NCBI GenBank assembly: GCA_017306155.1
Contig: JAFKJB010000012.1
Span: 124,001-188,000, forward strand
DNA: 64,000 nucleotides
Direction: 5' to 3'
Origin: Nitrosospira multiformis
Lineage (GTDB): Bacteria; Pseudomonadota; Gammaproteobacteria; Burkholderiales; Nitrosomonadaceae
The notes under the pieces were generated by a model. That model did not search any database and was not told where the DNA came from. It worked only from the letters and a program-made list of their open reading frames with translations. Below are positions 35,354 through 49,261 of this stretch, piece by piece. Each line of letters opens with the position of its first letter. The stretch's first letter is position 1. The position numbers and the translations under genes were made by a program.

Positions 35354-37389
35354 GCCTTTTTGCTCCTGGCAATCATGGGCGCGGTGGCTTTCCTGCCGGC
35401 CTTGCTGGCTTTGGCAGTCTTCTTTTCCTCGACCTCGACAGTCTCACGCTGCTTGCGTGAGGACAGCCGGTAACGCCTGTCAGTGACGGCAAGGAAGCCG
35501 CCGAATGCCATCAGCATACAGCCGAACCATATCCAGTCCACGAAGGGCTTATGATAAACACGCACGACCCATGCTCCGTTTTCCAGGGGTTCACCCAGGG
35601 CAACATAGAGATCCCGGAGAATACCGGTATCGATTGCCGCTTCGGTCATCGGCATCCCGGATGCGTTATAGGTTCGTTTTTCGGGTTCCAGCACATTGAT
35701 TTTCTTTCCGTCGCGCAATACATCGACATTGCCGATGTCGGACATGTAGTTTGGACCCGGCGCCTTTTTCACGCCGTTGAAGCGGAAGGTATAGCCTCCT
35801 ACCTCGACCGTGTCGCCTATTTCCATGCGCACATCTTTTTCCGTTTCATAACCACCCACAAGCGCCACGCCGATAATAAAGAAGGCAATGCCAAGGTGGG
35901 CAGCGTGCATGCCGTAGTAGCTGCGCGACTGCGCGGCCAGCTTGGCAAACAGCCCCTGCTTGCCGGTGCTTCGGAGGCGATGAATTATGCTGACGATTAC
36001 GCTCGTAATGACCCAGAAAGCCATCAGCAAGCTGAAGCTTACCATCAGCTTCCATTCGCCCATGACAAAGGGCATTACGAGAGCGGTAACTACGCTTACC
36101 CCGAATGCCCAGCGCAGGCGTATCGCAAGTTCAGGCAGGCTTGCCTGCTTCCAGCGGGCAAGGGGGCCAAGTCCGATCAGAAAGACGGCAGGGGTCATCA
36201 ACGGGACGAATACCGACTCGAAGTAAGGGGGGCCGACTGAAATCTTGCCAAGATCGAGCGCATCCATGAACAGGGGATAGAGCGTGCCCAGCAGGATGCT
36301 TCCCGCTGCCACCATCATCAACAGATTATTGGCGAGCAGCATGGATTCGCGTGAAACCAGTTCGAATTTTCCACCCAATCCGATTTTCGGCGCCCGCCAG
36401 GCGAACAGCAGCAGGGAGCCTCCAGTGATGGTCACCAGGAAGGCCAGGATGAATATACCCCGCGTGGGATCGGTTGCAAAAGCATGGACGGACGTCAGCA
36501 CGCCTGAGCGAACCAGGAACGTACCGAGCAGGCTCAGGGAAAACGCGCAGATTGCCAGCAGCACGGTCCAGCTCTTGAAGCTGCCGCGCTTTTCCGTCAC
36601 GGCAAGGGAATGAACCAGGGCAGTGCCCACCAGCCAGGGCATGAAAGAGGCGTTTTCAACCGGGTCCCAGAACCACCATCCGCCCCAGCCCAGTTCATAA
36701 TAGGCCCACCAGCTTCCCATCATGATGCCGATGGTGAGGAACACCCAGGCAACTGTCGTCCACGGCCGCGACCAGCGCGCCCAGGTCGCGTCCAGCTGGC
36801 CGCTCAGCAGCGCGGAAATGGCAAATGCAAACGCGACGGAAAAGCCGACATAACCCATGTAGAGCATGGGCGGATGGCAAACCATGCCAGGGTCCTGCAG
36901 CAGCGGGTTGAGGTCGCTCCCTTCCATGGCGGCCGGCAGCATCCGGTCGAAAGGATTCGAAGTGAAAAGCATGAAGATCAGGAAACCCACGCTGACCAGC
37001 CCCATGACACTCAGCACCCGTGCCACCATGTCATTCGGCAAATGCTTGCTGAATACGCTGACAGCGACCGACCAGCACGCCAGCAGGAACGTCCAGAGCA
37101 GCAGGGAGCCTTCATGGGAGCCCCAGGTGGCGGCAAAGCGGTACTGCACCGGCAGGTTCGAGTTTGAATTCTGCGCAACGTTGACTACCGAAAAATCGCT
37201 GTTTACAAATGAGTAGGCCAGGCAGAAGAAGGCAATGGCTACAAACACAAACTGTCCCTGAACCACCGGCCGCGCCAGGGCGATCCAGGAAGGGATACCG
37301 CGTGCGGCGCCGATAAGGGGCAGAGTGCCTTGTATGAGTGCCAGCAGCAAGGCGAGGATCAGGGCGAAGTTACCAAGTTCTGGAATCAT
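35350..37389 (-). CDS. ccmF: heme lyase subunit CcmF
   Basis: 679-residue polytopic protein with the tryptophan-rich WWD heme-handling motif in WGGWWFWDPVENASFMPW (about 240). HEGSLLLW supplies a conserved His. A large periplasmic loop near the C terminus (YTFRFNGVKKAPGPNY) is typical. It receives heme from CcmE and attaches it to apocytochrome c with CcmH and CcmI. The basic tail is slightly longer than usual. Confidence 0.96.
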   Translation of the reverse strand: MIPELGNFALILALLLALIQGTLPLIGAARGIPSWIALARPVVQGQFVFVAIAFFCLAYSFVNSDFSVVNVAQNSNSNLPVQYRFAATWGSHEGSLLLWTFLLACWSVAVSVFSKHLPNDMVARVLSVMGLVSVGFLIFMLFTSNPFDRMLPAAMEGSDLNPLLQDPGMVCHPPMLYMGYVGFSVAFAFAISALLSGQLDATWARWSRPWTTVAWVFLTIGIMMGSWWAYYELGWGGWWFWDPVENASFMPWLVGTALVHSLAVTEKRGSFKSWTVLLAICAFSLSLLGTFLVRSGVLTSVHAFATDPTRGIFILAFLVTITGGSLLLFAWRAPKIGLGGKFELVSRESMLLANNLLMMVAAGSILLGTLYPLFMDALDLGKISVGPPYFESVFVPLMTPAVFLIGLGPLARWKQASLPELAIRLRWAFGVSVVTALVMPFVMGEWKLMVSFSLLMAFWVITSVIVSIIHRLRSTGKQGLFAKLAAQSRSYYGMHAAHLGIAFFIIGVALVGGYETEKDVRMEIGDTVEVGGYTFRFNGVKKAPGPNYMSDIGNVDVLRDGKKINVLEPEKRTYNASGMPMTEAAIDTGILRDLYVALGEPLENGAWVVRVYHKPFVDWIWFGCMLMAFGGFLAVTDRRYRLSSRKQRETVEVEEKKTAKASKAGRKATAPMIARSKKA

Positions 37390-37485
37390 GGCTGAGGCTG
37401 TGGGTTATGGAAAAATATGAATAGATTATGAACAGGAATGACAGGGCCCATTCCATTCTGGAAAGGCTCCAGGCTGAAACTTTCG

Positions 37486-37932
37486 CTACTGCATCACTGT
37501 CTTGCGTGCCTTGTCGGCTTGATCCAGCGCGCCCGCGGCTTCCGGCGGCATATAATTTTCATCGTGCTTCGCGAGCACTTCGTCTGCCCGGAAAATACCA
37601 TCCGACGCCAGTTTGCCCTGGGCTACCACGCCTTTGCCTTCCTTGAACAGGTCGGGAAGGATGCCGGTATATACGACTGGAATGACCTTGGCGGTATCTG
37701 TCACCTGGAAATTGACCGTCACACCATCGGCCTGACGTTTGACGCTGCCTTCTTCCACGAGGCCGCCGATACGGAAACTCTTGCCGACAGGCGCCTCATT
37801 ATTGGCAACCTGGGTAGGGCTGAAGAAAAATACCAGGTTGCTCTGAAATGCGTTTAAAACCAGCACCGAAGCAACACCCAACGCAGTCACGCTCGAAGCG
37901 ATGATTGCCAATTTTTTATGACGTGGTTTCAT
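37486..37932 (-). CDS. ccmE: heme chaperone CcmE
   Basis: 148-residue membrane-anchored OB-fold chaperone that binds heme covalently through a histidine. H123 in [10 protein letters not shown], with Tyr127 as axial ligand, is the defining motif. The C-terminal tail is flexible. It overlaps ccmD by 17 bases; the 96-base gap before ccmF is the only one in the ccmC-I run. Confidence 0.95.
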   Translation of the reverse strand: MKPRHKKLAIIASSVTALGVASVLVLNAFQSNLVFFFSPTQVANNEAPVGKSFRIGGLVEEGSVKRQADGVTVNFQVTDTAKVIPVVYTGILPDLFKEGKGVVAQGKLASDGIFRADEVLAKHDENYMPPEAAGALDQADKARKTVMQ

Positions 37933-38113
37933 TTCCCTTCTCTTGTTTTGTTGACTGATGAATCAGACTGAGATGCCTGAGCAAAGTTCGCCTGCGGTTG
38001 GAAACCAGAACGATTTCCCCTGCAATGCAGATCAGGGTAACAAGGTAGGACCCCCATACGTAGAATCCATACCCACCCATATCCAGAAATTCAGACAGAC
38101 TGTTCCAGTTCAT
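37916..38113 (-). CDS. ccmD: CcmD small membrane protein
   Basis: 65-residue single-helix protein that helps release holo-CcmE from CcmC. Start at [20 protein letters not shown]; upstream frame lies inside ccmC. The [11 protein letters not shown] motif and a basic region after the helix ([11 protein letters not shown]) are typical. It overlaps ccmC by 4 bases. Confidence 0.9.
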   Translation of the reverse strand: MNWNSLSEFLDMGGYGFYVWGSYLVTLICIAGEIVLVSNRRRTLLRHLSLIHQSTKQEKGNETTS

Positions 38114-38850
38114 CGCGCTGCCTCCTGCAACTGACCCACCCACGCCGTATGACGTTCGCGTTCCAGGATAATGGCGCGCGTACGCATCAGTATCACGGCG
38201 ATGGCATACATCCAGCATGCAATCGACATAATCAGCATGCCTGTGAGCATGGTGGTGGCCATCTTCGGCGATTGCGTAAGACTGACGGAGGCGCCTTGAT
38301 GCAATGTATTCCACCACTTCACGGAAAAATAGATGATGGGGACGTTCACCACGCCTACCAGAGCAATCACTGCTCCGGCTTTATCCGCACGGCGCGGATC
38401 GTCTATGGCTGCCTGCAAAGACATGAAACCGATATAAAGGAACAGAAGAATCAGTTCAGAGGTAAGGCGCGCATCCCACACCCACCAGGTGCCCCACATG
38501 GGTTTGCCCCACAAGGCTCCGGTCCACAGCGCAATAAAGGTGAACATTGCGCCAGTGGGTGCAATGGCGGTGGCCACCATGGCGGAAAGGCGGGTATTGA
38601 ATGCAAGACCGATACCTGACCATAGCGCCATGATGACGTAGAGAAACATGGACAGCCAGGCCGCAGGAACATGGATGAAAATGATACGATAGGCTTCGCC
38701 CTGCTGAAAATCGGTGGGAGCCACGAAAAAACCGATATAAAGTCCCACCGCACACAATACAATTGCGGCAATGGAAAACAGGGGAATCATTTTGCCGGCG
38801 AGGAAATAAAAGCTTGCCGGGGAGGAATATTTAAACCAGTTTATCGCCAT
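38110..38850 (-). CDS. ccmC: heme exporter/handling protein CcmC
   Basis: 246-residue six-helix protein that loads heme onto CcmE. The WWD motif is in WGTWWVWDARLTSELIL, with conserved histidines in IFIHVPAAW and NTLHQGAS. I start at MAINWFKYSSPASF; the longer frame is not family-like. It begins the ccmCDEFGHI run. ccmAB lie separately at 41021-42302. Confidence 0.95.
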   Translation of the reverse strand: MAINWFKYSSPASFYFLAGKMIPLFSIAAIVLCAVGLYIGFFVAPTDFQQGEAYRIIFIHVPAAWLSMFLYVIMALWSGIGLAFNTRLSAMVATAIAPTGAMFTFIALWTGALWGKPMWGTWWVWDARLTSELILLFLYIGFMSLQAAIDDPRRADKAGAVIALVGVVNVPIIYFSVKWWNTLHQGASVSLTQSPKMATTMLTGMLIMSIACWMYAIAVILMRTRAIILERERHTAWVGQLQEAAR

Positions 38851-39269
38851 GTAGCAAAGTAGATAACAGACTCCATAATCGAGGCATTGATGAGACTTTG
38901 ATAGATTGCGATTGCGCCGAACCAGATGACCGTGTGATCCGTAGGACACTTGGCGGCGACGTTGCAACCCCTCTACCCATCCATCCCATCCTTACGCCTC
39001 GTGCGCGTAACTCCAAATTTTAACCTAAAAACCTCAAATTCAGAATTGGTTTGTTAAAAACTGTTAAAAGCTATCGCCCGACTGTAGTCGGGAGGTGGAT
39101 GTTGCGGAGGAAGATGGGGGAGTGTGGATCGCTGCGGTCGATGTATATACAAAAATATGCGCAAGAGCAGGAAAACAGGACTTCGTGCGAGGTATCCTGG
39201 CACCATAATCATTTCATTTAGCGAATAATCCCACGAACACTTCTTTCTGTTCCGGAAACCCGAAAGCAC
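38851..39269. other. intergenic region between ccmC and alkA
   Basis: About 420 bases between divergent genes. A 7-bp hairpin cccgact/agtcggg lies at 39077-39092. The region must contain the promoter of the ccmC-I operon. No gene is supported. Confidence 0.5.
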
Positions 39270-40184
39270 ATGCAACTTTCCTGCTCCATTCCCTTGCCTG
39301 AGACCTTTCGTCCCGGCGATATCCTGGCCTTTCATCGGCGCGACCGGCAAGAGATCGCAGAACGTGTCAGCAATGCCTGCTTGCAAAAAGCCATGCTCTG
39401 GCGCGAGGTTCCGGCGTACCTGTCCATCAACTTCGAACCGGGATGGGCGAAGGCTTCACTGGCGATCGATGGCAAAGTGGCCGAGGATTGCCAGCCCATC
39501 TTCGAGCGTATGGTTCGGCGCATGCTGGGTCTGACCCAGAGGGTCGAGATTTTCGAGGAACAGTACCGCGATCATCCGCAACTGGGCACCCTGATCGCGC
39601 AACAACCCGGCTTGCGTGTCCCGGTCACTGCCACCCCATTCGAAGCCCTGACCTGGGCAGTCACCGGCCAGCAAATCAGCGTCAGCGCTGCCGTTTCCGT
39701 GCGCCGGAAATTGATCGTCGCAGCGAATATTCGCCACTCCTGCGGTCTGCTCTGCTACCCGGACGCGCGCCGGATTCTCGATCTGCCCGAAGAGACGTTG
39801 CGGCAAGCGGGTTTTTCGACAGCCAAAACCAGAGCTTTGCGCACACTCTCCGCCCTCGTAGCCAGCAACGAGCTTCCACTGGATGCATGGGTGGAAACGC
39901 TTCCGGTCGATGTCATTCGCGAAAAACTGGAAGCAGTTCGGGGCATCGGTCCGTGGACGGTCAATTATGGACTGCTGCGCGGCTTCGGCTGGCTGGACGG
40001 CTCACTGCACGGCGATGTGGCAGTTCGACGAGGCGTGCAAACCTTGCTCGGTGCGCAGGACAAAATCAGCGAGGAAAGTACGAAGGCGTGGCTCGCACAG
40101 TTTCCCCCTTGGCGGGCTCTGGTCGGCGCCCACCTCTGGTCAGCCCAGGCTACATCAGGCTACGATTGTCTGATGAAGACTTGA
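39270..40184 (+). CDS. DNA-3-methyladenine glycosylase (AlkA type)
   Basis: 304-residue helix-hairpin-helix glycosylase that removes alkylated bases. The HhH motif is LEAVRGIGPWTVNY (about 220-233) and the catalytic aspartate D249 lies in LHGDVAVRRG. The N-terminal AlkA_N-like half is present. It stands on the opposite strand between the two parts of the ccm cluster, a break in what is usually one operon. Confidence 0.9.
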   Translation: MQLSCSIPLPETFRPGDILAFHRRDRQEIAERVSNACLQKAMLWREVPAYLSINFEPGWAKASLAIDGKVAEDCQPIFERMVRRMLGLTQRVEIFEEQYRDHPQLGTLIAQQPGLRVPVTATPFEALTWAVTGQQISVSAAVSVRRKLIVAANIRHSCGLLCYPDARRILDLPEETLRQAGFSTAKTRALRTLSALVASNELPLDAWVETLPVDVIREKLEAVRGIGPWTVNYGLLRGFGWLDGSLHGDVAVRRGVQTLLGAQDKISEESTKAWLAQFPPWRALVGAHLWSAQATSGYDCLMKT

Positions 40185-40357
40185 TCAGGAAAAGAATGCT
40201 AATCTTTTTCGCAGCTTTATCGCCTTTCACAACTGAACTTCAAAACCAGAAATTTGTCAAGTTCTTTTGGCTATACGTGGTTTAACGCACGGAATGATTT
40301 GCAGCGTGGCTTATCATTTCCCTACAGCAAATTCGCTGGATTAGCGTGAGGTATGAC

Positions 40358-40744
40358 ATGAAAAACACTATTCTCTTGACGAAGATGGCGCGATCAATGC
40401 TCATTGCGGGCCTGGTAATGGGAATAACAGGTGCGGCGTATGCACAAGTTGGTGCAGGGGGTGCAGCAGGAGGTGTAGAAAGTGGCACAGGCGGTGTAGT
40501 AGGTGGTGTAGTAGGCGGTGCAGTAGGAGGAGGGGCTGGCGCCGGTGGTGGTGGCCTTGCAGGCCAGGCTGGCAGCGGAATCCCTAACATGAGTGAAGCG
40601 CTGCCTAGTTTGGGTCAAACCACACCCAAGCGCGAGCGGGGCGTTCCGGGGCTGGGGAGTTCCGACGAGCCACGAGGAGCGGGCTCCGCCCCTGGATTGA
40701 ACCCCCCTCCGGGAATGGAACGCTCATCGGTGCCAAGATATTAA
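40358..40744 (+). CDS. secreted glycine-rich protein
   Basis: 128-residue protein with a signal peptide (MKNTILLTKMARSMLIAGLV ... AYA). The mature part is a Gly/Val/Ala low-complexity run (GTGGVVGGVVGGAVGGG) and a Pro/Arg/Ser-rich tail. The ATG at 40358 has gtgagg upstream; a GTG at 40346 is also in frame. I do not recognise a family; it may be a surface or cell-wall-associated protein. The Gly run is coded by GGT/GTA-type repeats prone to slippage. Confidence 0.65.
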   Translation: MKNTILLTKMARSMLIAGLVMGITGAAYAQVGAGGAAGGVESGTGGVVGGVVGGAVGGGAGAGGGGLAGQAGSGIPNMSEALPSLGQTTPKRERGVPGLGSSDEPRGAGSAPGLNPPPGMERSSVPRY

Positions 40745-40902
40745 GTTTGTCATGGATTGCGTTTTCGAACGTTTAAGTCTGACTGACTAAGGCTTGAGCC
40801 GCTAAAATGGCGCGCTGGTGGCATCAGCCGCCTCTCGGGAAGGTCATGGATAGCCGTCACCGGGGCGGCAGAATTTTGGGTGAGAAGCCCCCTCATATAG
40901 GC

Positions 40903-40955
40903 TTTCCCACCGGACGCTCGCAGTTCTTCAGGTTTGCGAGCGTCCGGTGGGGAAA
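40903..40955. terminator. strong 20-bp hairpin between convergent genes
   Basis: Stem from 40903-40922 (tttcccaccggacgctcgca) pairs with 40935-40954, with one G-U and a 12-base loop. It lies between the Gly-rich gene and ccmB, which converge, so it is a candidate bidirectional terminator. Its length is unusual for that role. Confidence 0.55.
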
Positions 40956-41020
40956 CCGATCTCATTTTATCGCATCAGCCTGAAACGATCTTCATAGAGA
41001 ATGGCAAACTGATTCATCGC

Positions 41021-41680
41021 CTATTCCAGGGAGATGCGCAGCGATACCGCGGTAGTCCACGGCGCTAATACCAGCGATGCCAGCAGAAAAGCGCCCAGCA
41101 GGGACATGTGCGCTCCCGCGCCCAAGCCGGCGGTGCTTGCCTCCACCGCGCCAGCGCCGAAAATCAGCACAGGAATGTACAGCGGCAACACCAGCAGGGA
41201 GACCAGTACGCCCCCGCCGCGCAGGCCCAGAGTAAGTGCGGCGCCGATTGCGCCAATCAGGCTCAACACGGGTGTTCCGAGCAGCAGGGAAGCGGTCAGC
41301 ACGAGAAGCGCATCATTCGTCAGGTCGTACTGAATGCCCAATACCGGCGCCATCAGTACAAGGGGGACGCCGGTCACGAGCCAGTGCGCCAGCGCCTTGC
41401 CCAATACGAGCAGGGGCAGCGACTGGGGCGAGAGCAGCATCTGCTCCAGCGTGCCATCCAGGTAGTCGCTGGAAAACATGCGCCCCAGTGACAACATCGA
41501 CGCCAGCAGGGCAGCCACCCAGACCACGCCGGGGGCCATGACGCGGAGCATGTTCATCTCCGGCCCGACACCAAGCGGGAAAAGACTGACGACGATGATG
41601 AAAAAAAACAGTGTCGTCAGGACATCCGAGCGGCGCCTTGCCGCGAGCAGAAGATCCCGCCGAATGATCCAGAGAAACAT
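41021..41680 (-). CDS. ccmB: heme exporter permease CcmB
   Basis: 219-residue six-helix ABC-type permease for cytochrome c maturation. N terminus MFLWIIRRDLLLAARRRSDV and LEQMLLSPQSLPLLVLGKAL are diagnostic. With CcmA it powers release of holo-CcmE. It lies 1 base behind ccmA and about 2.2 kb before ccmC in the same orientation. Confidence 0.94.
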   Translation of the reverse strand: MFLWIIRRDLLLAARRRSDVLTTLFFFIIVVSLFPLGVGPEMNMLRVMAPGVVWVAALLASMLSLGRMFSSDYLDGTLEQMLLSPQSLPLLVLGKALAHWLVTGVPLVLMAPVLGIQYDLTNDALLVLTASLLLGTPVLSLIGAIGAALTLGLRGGGVLVSLLVLPLYIPVLIFGAGAVEASTAGLGAGAHMSLLGAFLLASLVLAPWTTAVSLRISLE

Positions 41681-41681
41681 G

Positions 41682-42302
41682 TCAGGCGAGTTGCAGCCGC
41701 TGGATGGCGGCGCCGGCTATCTCGATTTCCTGGTGGGTCGTCATCACGATCATGCCGCCGTGTTCCAGGTGCCGCTCTATCAAACCTTGTACCAGTTTGA
41801 CCGCATTGATATCGAGTGCGGTCAAGGGCTCATCCAATATCCAGAGCACGGTACCGCATACCAGCAGGCGTGCCAGTGTCACCCGGCGGCGCTGTCCCTG
41901 GGACAATACCTTGGCAGGCAGCAGTTCACGTCCGCCCAGTCCCATGTGCTGCAAGGCGTCATGGGCCTTGCGTTCATCCAGATCAATCCCCCCGAGCGCG
42001 CTGGAGATGCGCAAATTCTCGATGGCGGTCAGATCGTCTTTTACCCCGCCTAAGTGGCCGAGATAAGTCATTGCGCCAAAATAATCTCCGCCAAGGGCGC
42101 GGATCCGGGTACCATCCCAGCGGATTTCGCCTTGGGCAGGCGAAGCCAGTCCGCATAACATGCGCAGGAGGCTTGTTTTACCGCTGCCGTTCGGGCCCTG
42201 AACCTGCATCAGCCCCCCCGATTCGAGCAAAAAATTGACGTCACTGAACAGCTTGCGGTCACCGCGGATGCATGTCAGGTCAATTCCTTGCAGCATGGGC
42301 AT
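41682..42302 (-). CDS. ccmA: heme exporter ATPase CcmA
   Basis: 206-residue ABC ATPase. Walker A GPNGSGKTSLLRML, signature LSQGQRRRVTLARLL and Walker B LWILDEPLTALD are complete. It drives the CcmAB step that frees heme-loaded CcmE. Starts the cluster with MPMLQGIDLTCIRGDRKLF. Confidence 0.95.
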   Translation of the reverse strand: MPMLQGIDLTCIRGDRKLFSDVNFLLESGGLMQVQGPNGSGKTSLLRMLCGLASPAQGEIRWDGTRIRALGGDYFGAMTYLGHLGGVKDDLTAIENLRISSALGGIDLDERKAHDALQHMGLGGRELLPAKVLSQGQRRRVTLARLLVCGTVLWILDEPLTALDINAVKLVQGLIERHLEHGGMIVMTTHQEIEIAGAAIQRLQLA

Positions 42303-42415
42303 TATCGGACGCCAAAAAAGTCAGCATTATAGCGTAACGATCAGGCCGATGGCTTTTGGATTGATCTTCCGGTTTTTGCGGGCGGGTCGGGCAGCGCGTG
42401 GGGCATCAAAAATAC

Positions 42416-42880
42416 TTATTGCTTGAATTTTGCCTCGGCGCGCTGCCTGATCTGCTCCAGCGACAGGTCTTCCTTGTGCGTCGCGACGAACCAGATATGC
42501 CCGAAAGGATCTTGCAGTGCGCCTGACCGGTCGCCGTAAAACTGGTCTTCCAGAGGCTTGATTATTTTTGCTCCTTCCCCCATGGCCTGGGCAAGCACTG
42601 CGTCCACATCCTTCACATAGAGATGCAGGCCGACTGCGGAACCGCCGGATGATCGCGGATTACGGAAAGGGCTTTCTTCGCCGCAGTCATCCGCCATCAT
42701 GATGCGCGAGTCACCGATCTGAATCTCCGCATGGCCGACTTTTCCATCCGGCGTATCCATCCTGAACAATTCCATTGCGCTGAAAGCGCGCTTGTAGAAT
42801 GCGATTGCCTCGGCTGCTCCATCGATGATAAGGTAGGGAGTGATGCTGTGGTAGCCATCGGGTATGGGTTTAACGATCAT
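42416..42880 (-). CDS. VOC (glyoxalase/PhnB-like) family protein
   Basis: 154-residue protein of the vicinal-oxygen-chelate superfamily, close to PhnB-like proteins. Two beta-alpha-beta repeats (about 12-60 and 80-135); LHLYVKDVDAVLAQAM and DPFGHIWFVATHKED are typical. I start at MIVKPIPDGYHSITPYL because aaagga lies 7 bases upstream; the long upstream frame is not family-like. Substrate unknown. Confidence 0.85.
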   Translation of the reverse strand: MIVKPIPDGYHSITPYLIIDGAAEAIAFYKRAFSAMELFRMDTPDGKVGHAEIQIGDSRIMMADDCGEESPFRNPRSSGGSAVGLHLYVKDVDAVLAQAMGEGAKIIKPLEDQFYGDRSGALQDPFGHIWFVATHKEDLSLEQIRQRAEAKFKQ

Positions 42881-43076
42881 GTGCGGTTCCTTTGGCATGC
42901 TTTCTTCTGTGGAGGACAGTATAGCTCGCGGGGGATGATGCGTTGAAACGCGATTCGCTGATTCTAATCCGCTTGTTCTATCCTGATGCTCCTCTTTCCG
43001 TTTGCTGTTCACATACGCCTGCATCCCCTGCGCATTCCTGTTTGCCTGACGGGTTCGCTGAGATAGCTGAGGCCAC

Positions 43077-44018
43077 TCAGGTTTCCACGGTCTTTCGTTC
43101 GAGCGCATCCCTATCCCAGTGTGCGAGAGTGGCGGCTGCTTCATAAGTGGTTTGAAGAAACGAGAGCAGCGTTTGTGCAGGGTTCCCGGTTGTTCGAACG
43201 GCCTCGTACGGCAGGATGAACTCGCCGAGCTTGTCATGAAAATAAGCTGCCCCCGGTTGAACCTTGTATTTGTTGAAGCCCGCAGGGGCAGGGTAGGCAT
43301 AAGCATAAAAGGCAGCTTCTCCCAGGCCTGTCCCCGCCCAGAAGCCCGCACTCGATACCTCATGCGAATATGCTTCTTCCATTACGCGGGCGGCAACGTT
43401 GGGCGCGCCCCCCGGATGCTTCGGCGCGGGTCGTCCTGAAAAGCGGGTTACCGCCAGATCGAACGCACCCCAGAAAAAATGCACCGGGCTCACTTTGCCT
43501 ATGAAGCGGGCACGGAAATCCTTCAAAACGCAGCCTACCTGCACCAGGGCGCGCCAGAAGAGGGAAACCGCGTCTTTATCATAGCTTGCATGCTCATCAT
43601 CCTTCTCGAAAGGAATGGCCACTTCCACTTCCACCGGCCTGGCAAGGATTTTTACCTCGATGCCGAGTTCCCGAAGCGCCTGCATGGTCTTGCGGTAAAA
43701 ATCAGCCACCGGCATGGGCTCCAGCGCGAAGGTGCGACCGGCGCCCTTTGATGTGGTGATATGAAGCGCATGCGCGATAAAATCGAAGTCGATGGCGAAG
43801 GTAAATATCCCGTAAGGAATGGGCGAAGTGGTGAGGCCACGGGCGGTGACATAAAGCGTGGAGCCCCAGCAGTGGTTGATATCCGGCGAGAGCATGAGCC
43901 GCACCTTCCCGACTATCTGTGTCCACATATGGAGGGTGTTGCAGGTGTCCTGCCAGGCTTCCAGGGAAGGCAGTTTCGGCCAGCCAGTCCCGATATCCGC
44001 TATATGTTTATTTGTCAT
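43077..44018 (-). CDS. DUF5996 family protein
   Basis: 313-residue soluble protein, starting MTNKHIADIGTGWPKLPSLE, matching the DUF5996 family (WQDTCNTLHMWTQIVGKVRL, then HCWGSTLYVTARGL). The C-terminal part has SAGFWAGTGLGEAAFYAYAYP and an HWDRDALE end. The family has no known function. It seems monocistronic, divergent from the tadA region. Confidence 0.8.
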   Translation of the reverse strand: MTNKHIADIGTGWPKLPSLEAWQDTCNTLHMWTQIVGKVRLMLSPDINHCWGSTLYVTARGLTTSPIPYGIFTFAIDFDFIAHALHITTSKGAGRTFALEPMPVADFYRKTMQALRELGIEVKILARPVEVEVAIPFEKDDEHASYDKDAVSLFWRALVQVGCVLKDFRARFIGKVSPVHFFWGAFDLAVTRFSGRPAPKHPGGAPNVAARVMEEAYSHEVSSAGFWAGTGLGEAAFYAYAYPAPAGFNKYKVQPGAAYFHDKLGEFILPYEAVRTTGNPAQTLLSFLQTTYEAAATLAHWDRDALERKTVET

Positions 44019-47413
<3,395 letters not shown>

Positions 47414-47456
47414 CTCCAATAACCGTATTGCCGGAGCGCCTTTCAAGGCCGCTTAA

Positions 47457-48842
<1,386 letters not shown>

Positions 48843-48907
48843 GCCTTTTCAAATCCGAGCGGACAGGTCAGGAACTCCTCACAGGAGGAGTCCTGGGAGA
48901 AGCCGAA

Positions 48908-49189
48908 GTGAAAGTATTGACTCTTATACTCGCTGCACTGATTGTTCTGCTGCAATATTCGCTATGGCTGGGCAAGGGTAGCTGGCTGAAAGTATGGGAG
49001 GTCGATCAGCAGCTTGCAACTCAGTATGAAACCAACGAAAAGCTCAAAACCCGCAATTCCGCGCTGGATGCGGAAGTGCGGGACCTCAAGCAGGGGCGTG
49101 ACGCTGTCGAAGAGCGTGCGCGCAATGAACTCGGCATGATCAAGGAGGGTGAGATTTTTTTCCGTACGATGAACGATAAGAATGATTAG
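48908..49189 (+). CDS. ftsB: cell division protein FtsB
   Basis: 93-residue bitopic divisome protein. Membrane helix [20 protein letters not shown], then a coiled coil ([20 protein letters not shown]) and the conserved [11 protein letters not shown] end. It forms a complex with FtsL and FtsQ. It directly follows eno, the common arrangement. Confidence 0.95.
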   Translation: MKVLTLILAALIVLLQYSLWLGKGSWLKVWEVDQQLATQYETNEKLKTRNSALDAEVRDLKQGRDAVEERARNELGMIKEGEIFFRTMNDKND

Positions 49190-49261
49190 GATTTTGTGAG
49201 CAAAGGTTCAGCGTTTTCTGTGGCAAGCCCCATTGATCCAAATCTGACATCCAGATACGAC

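Noticed and set aside
40750-40965. 71-codon lower-strand frame after ccmB
   Set aside because: It is built on the hairpin block and reads as inverted-repeat sequence; kept only as a structural observation.
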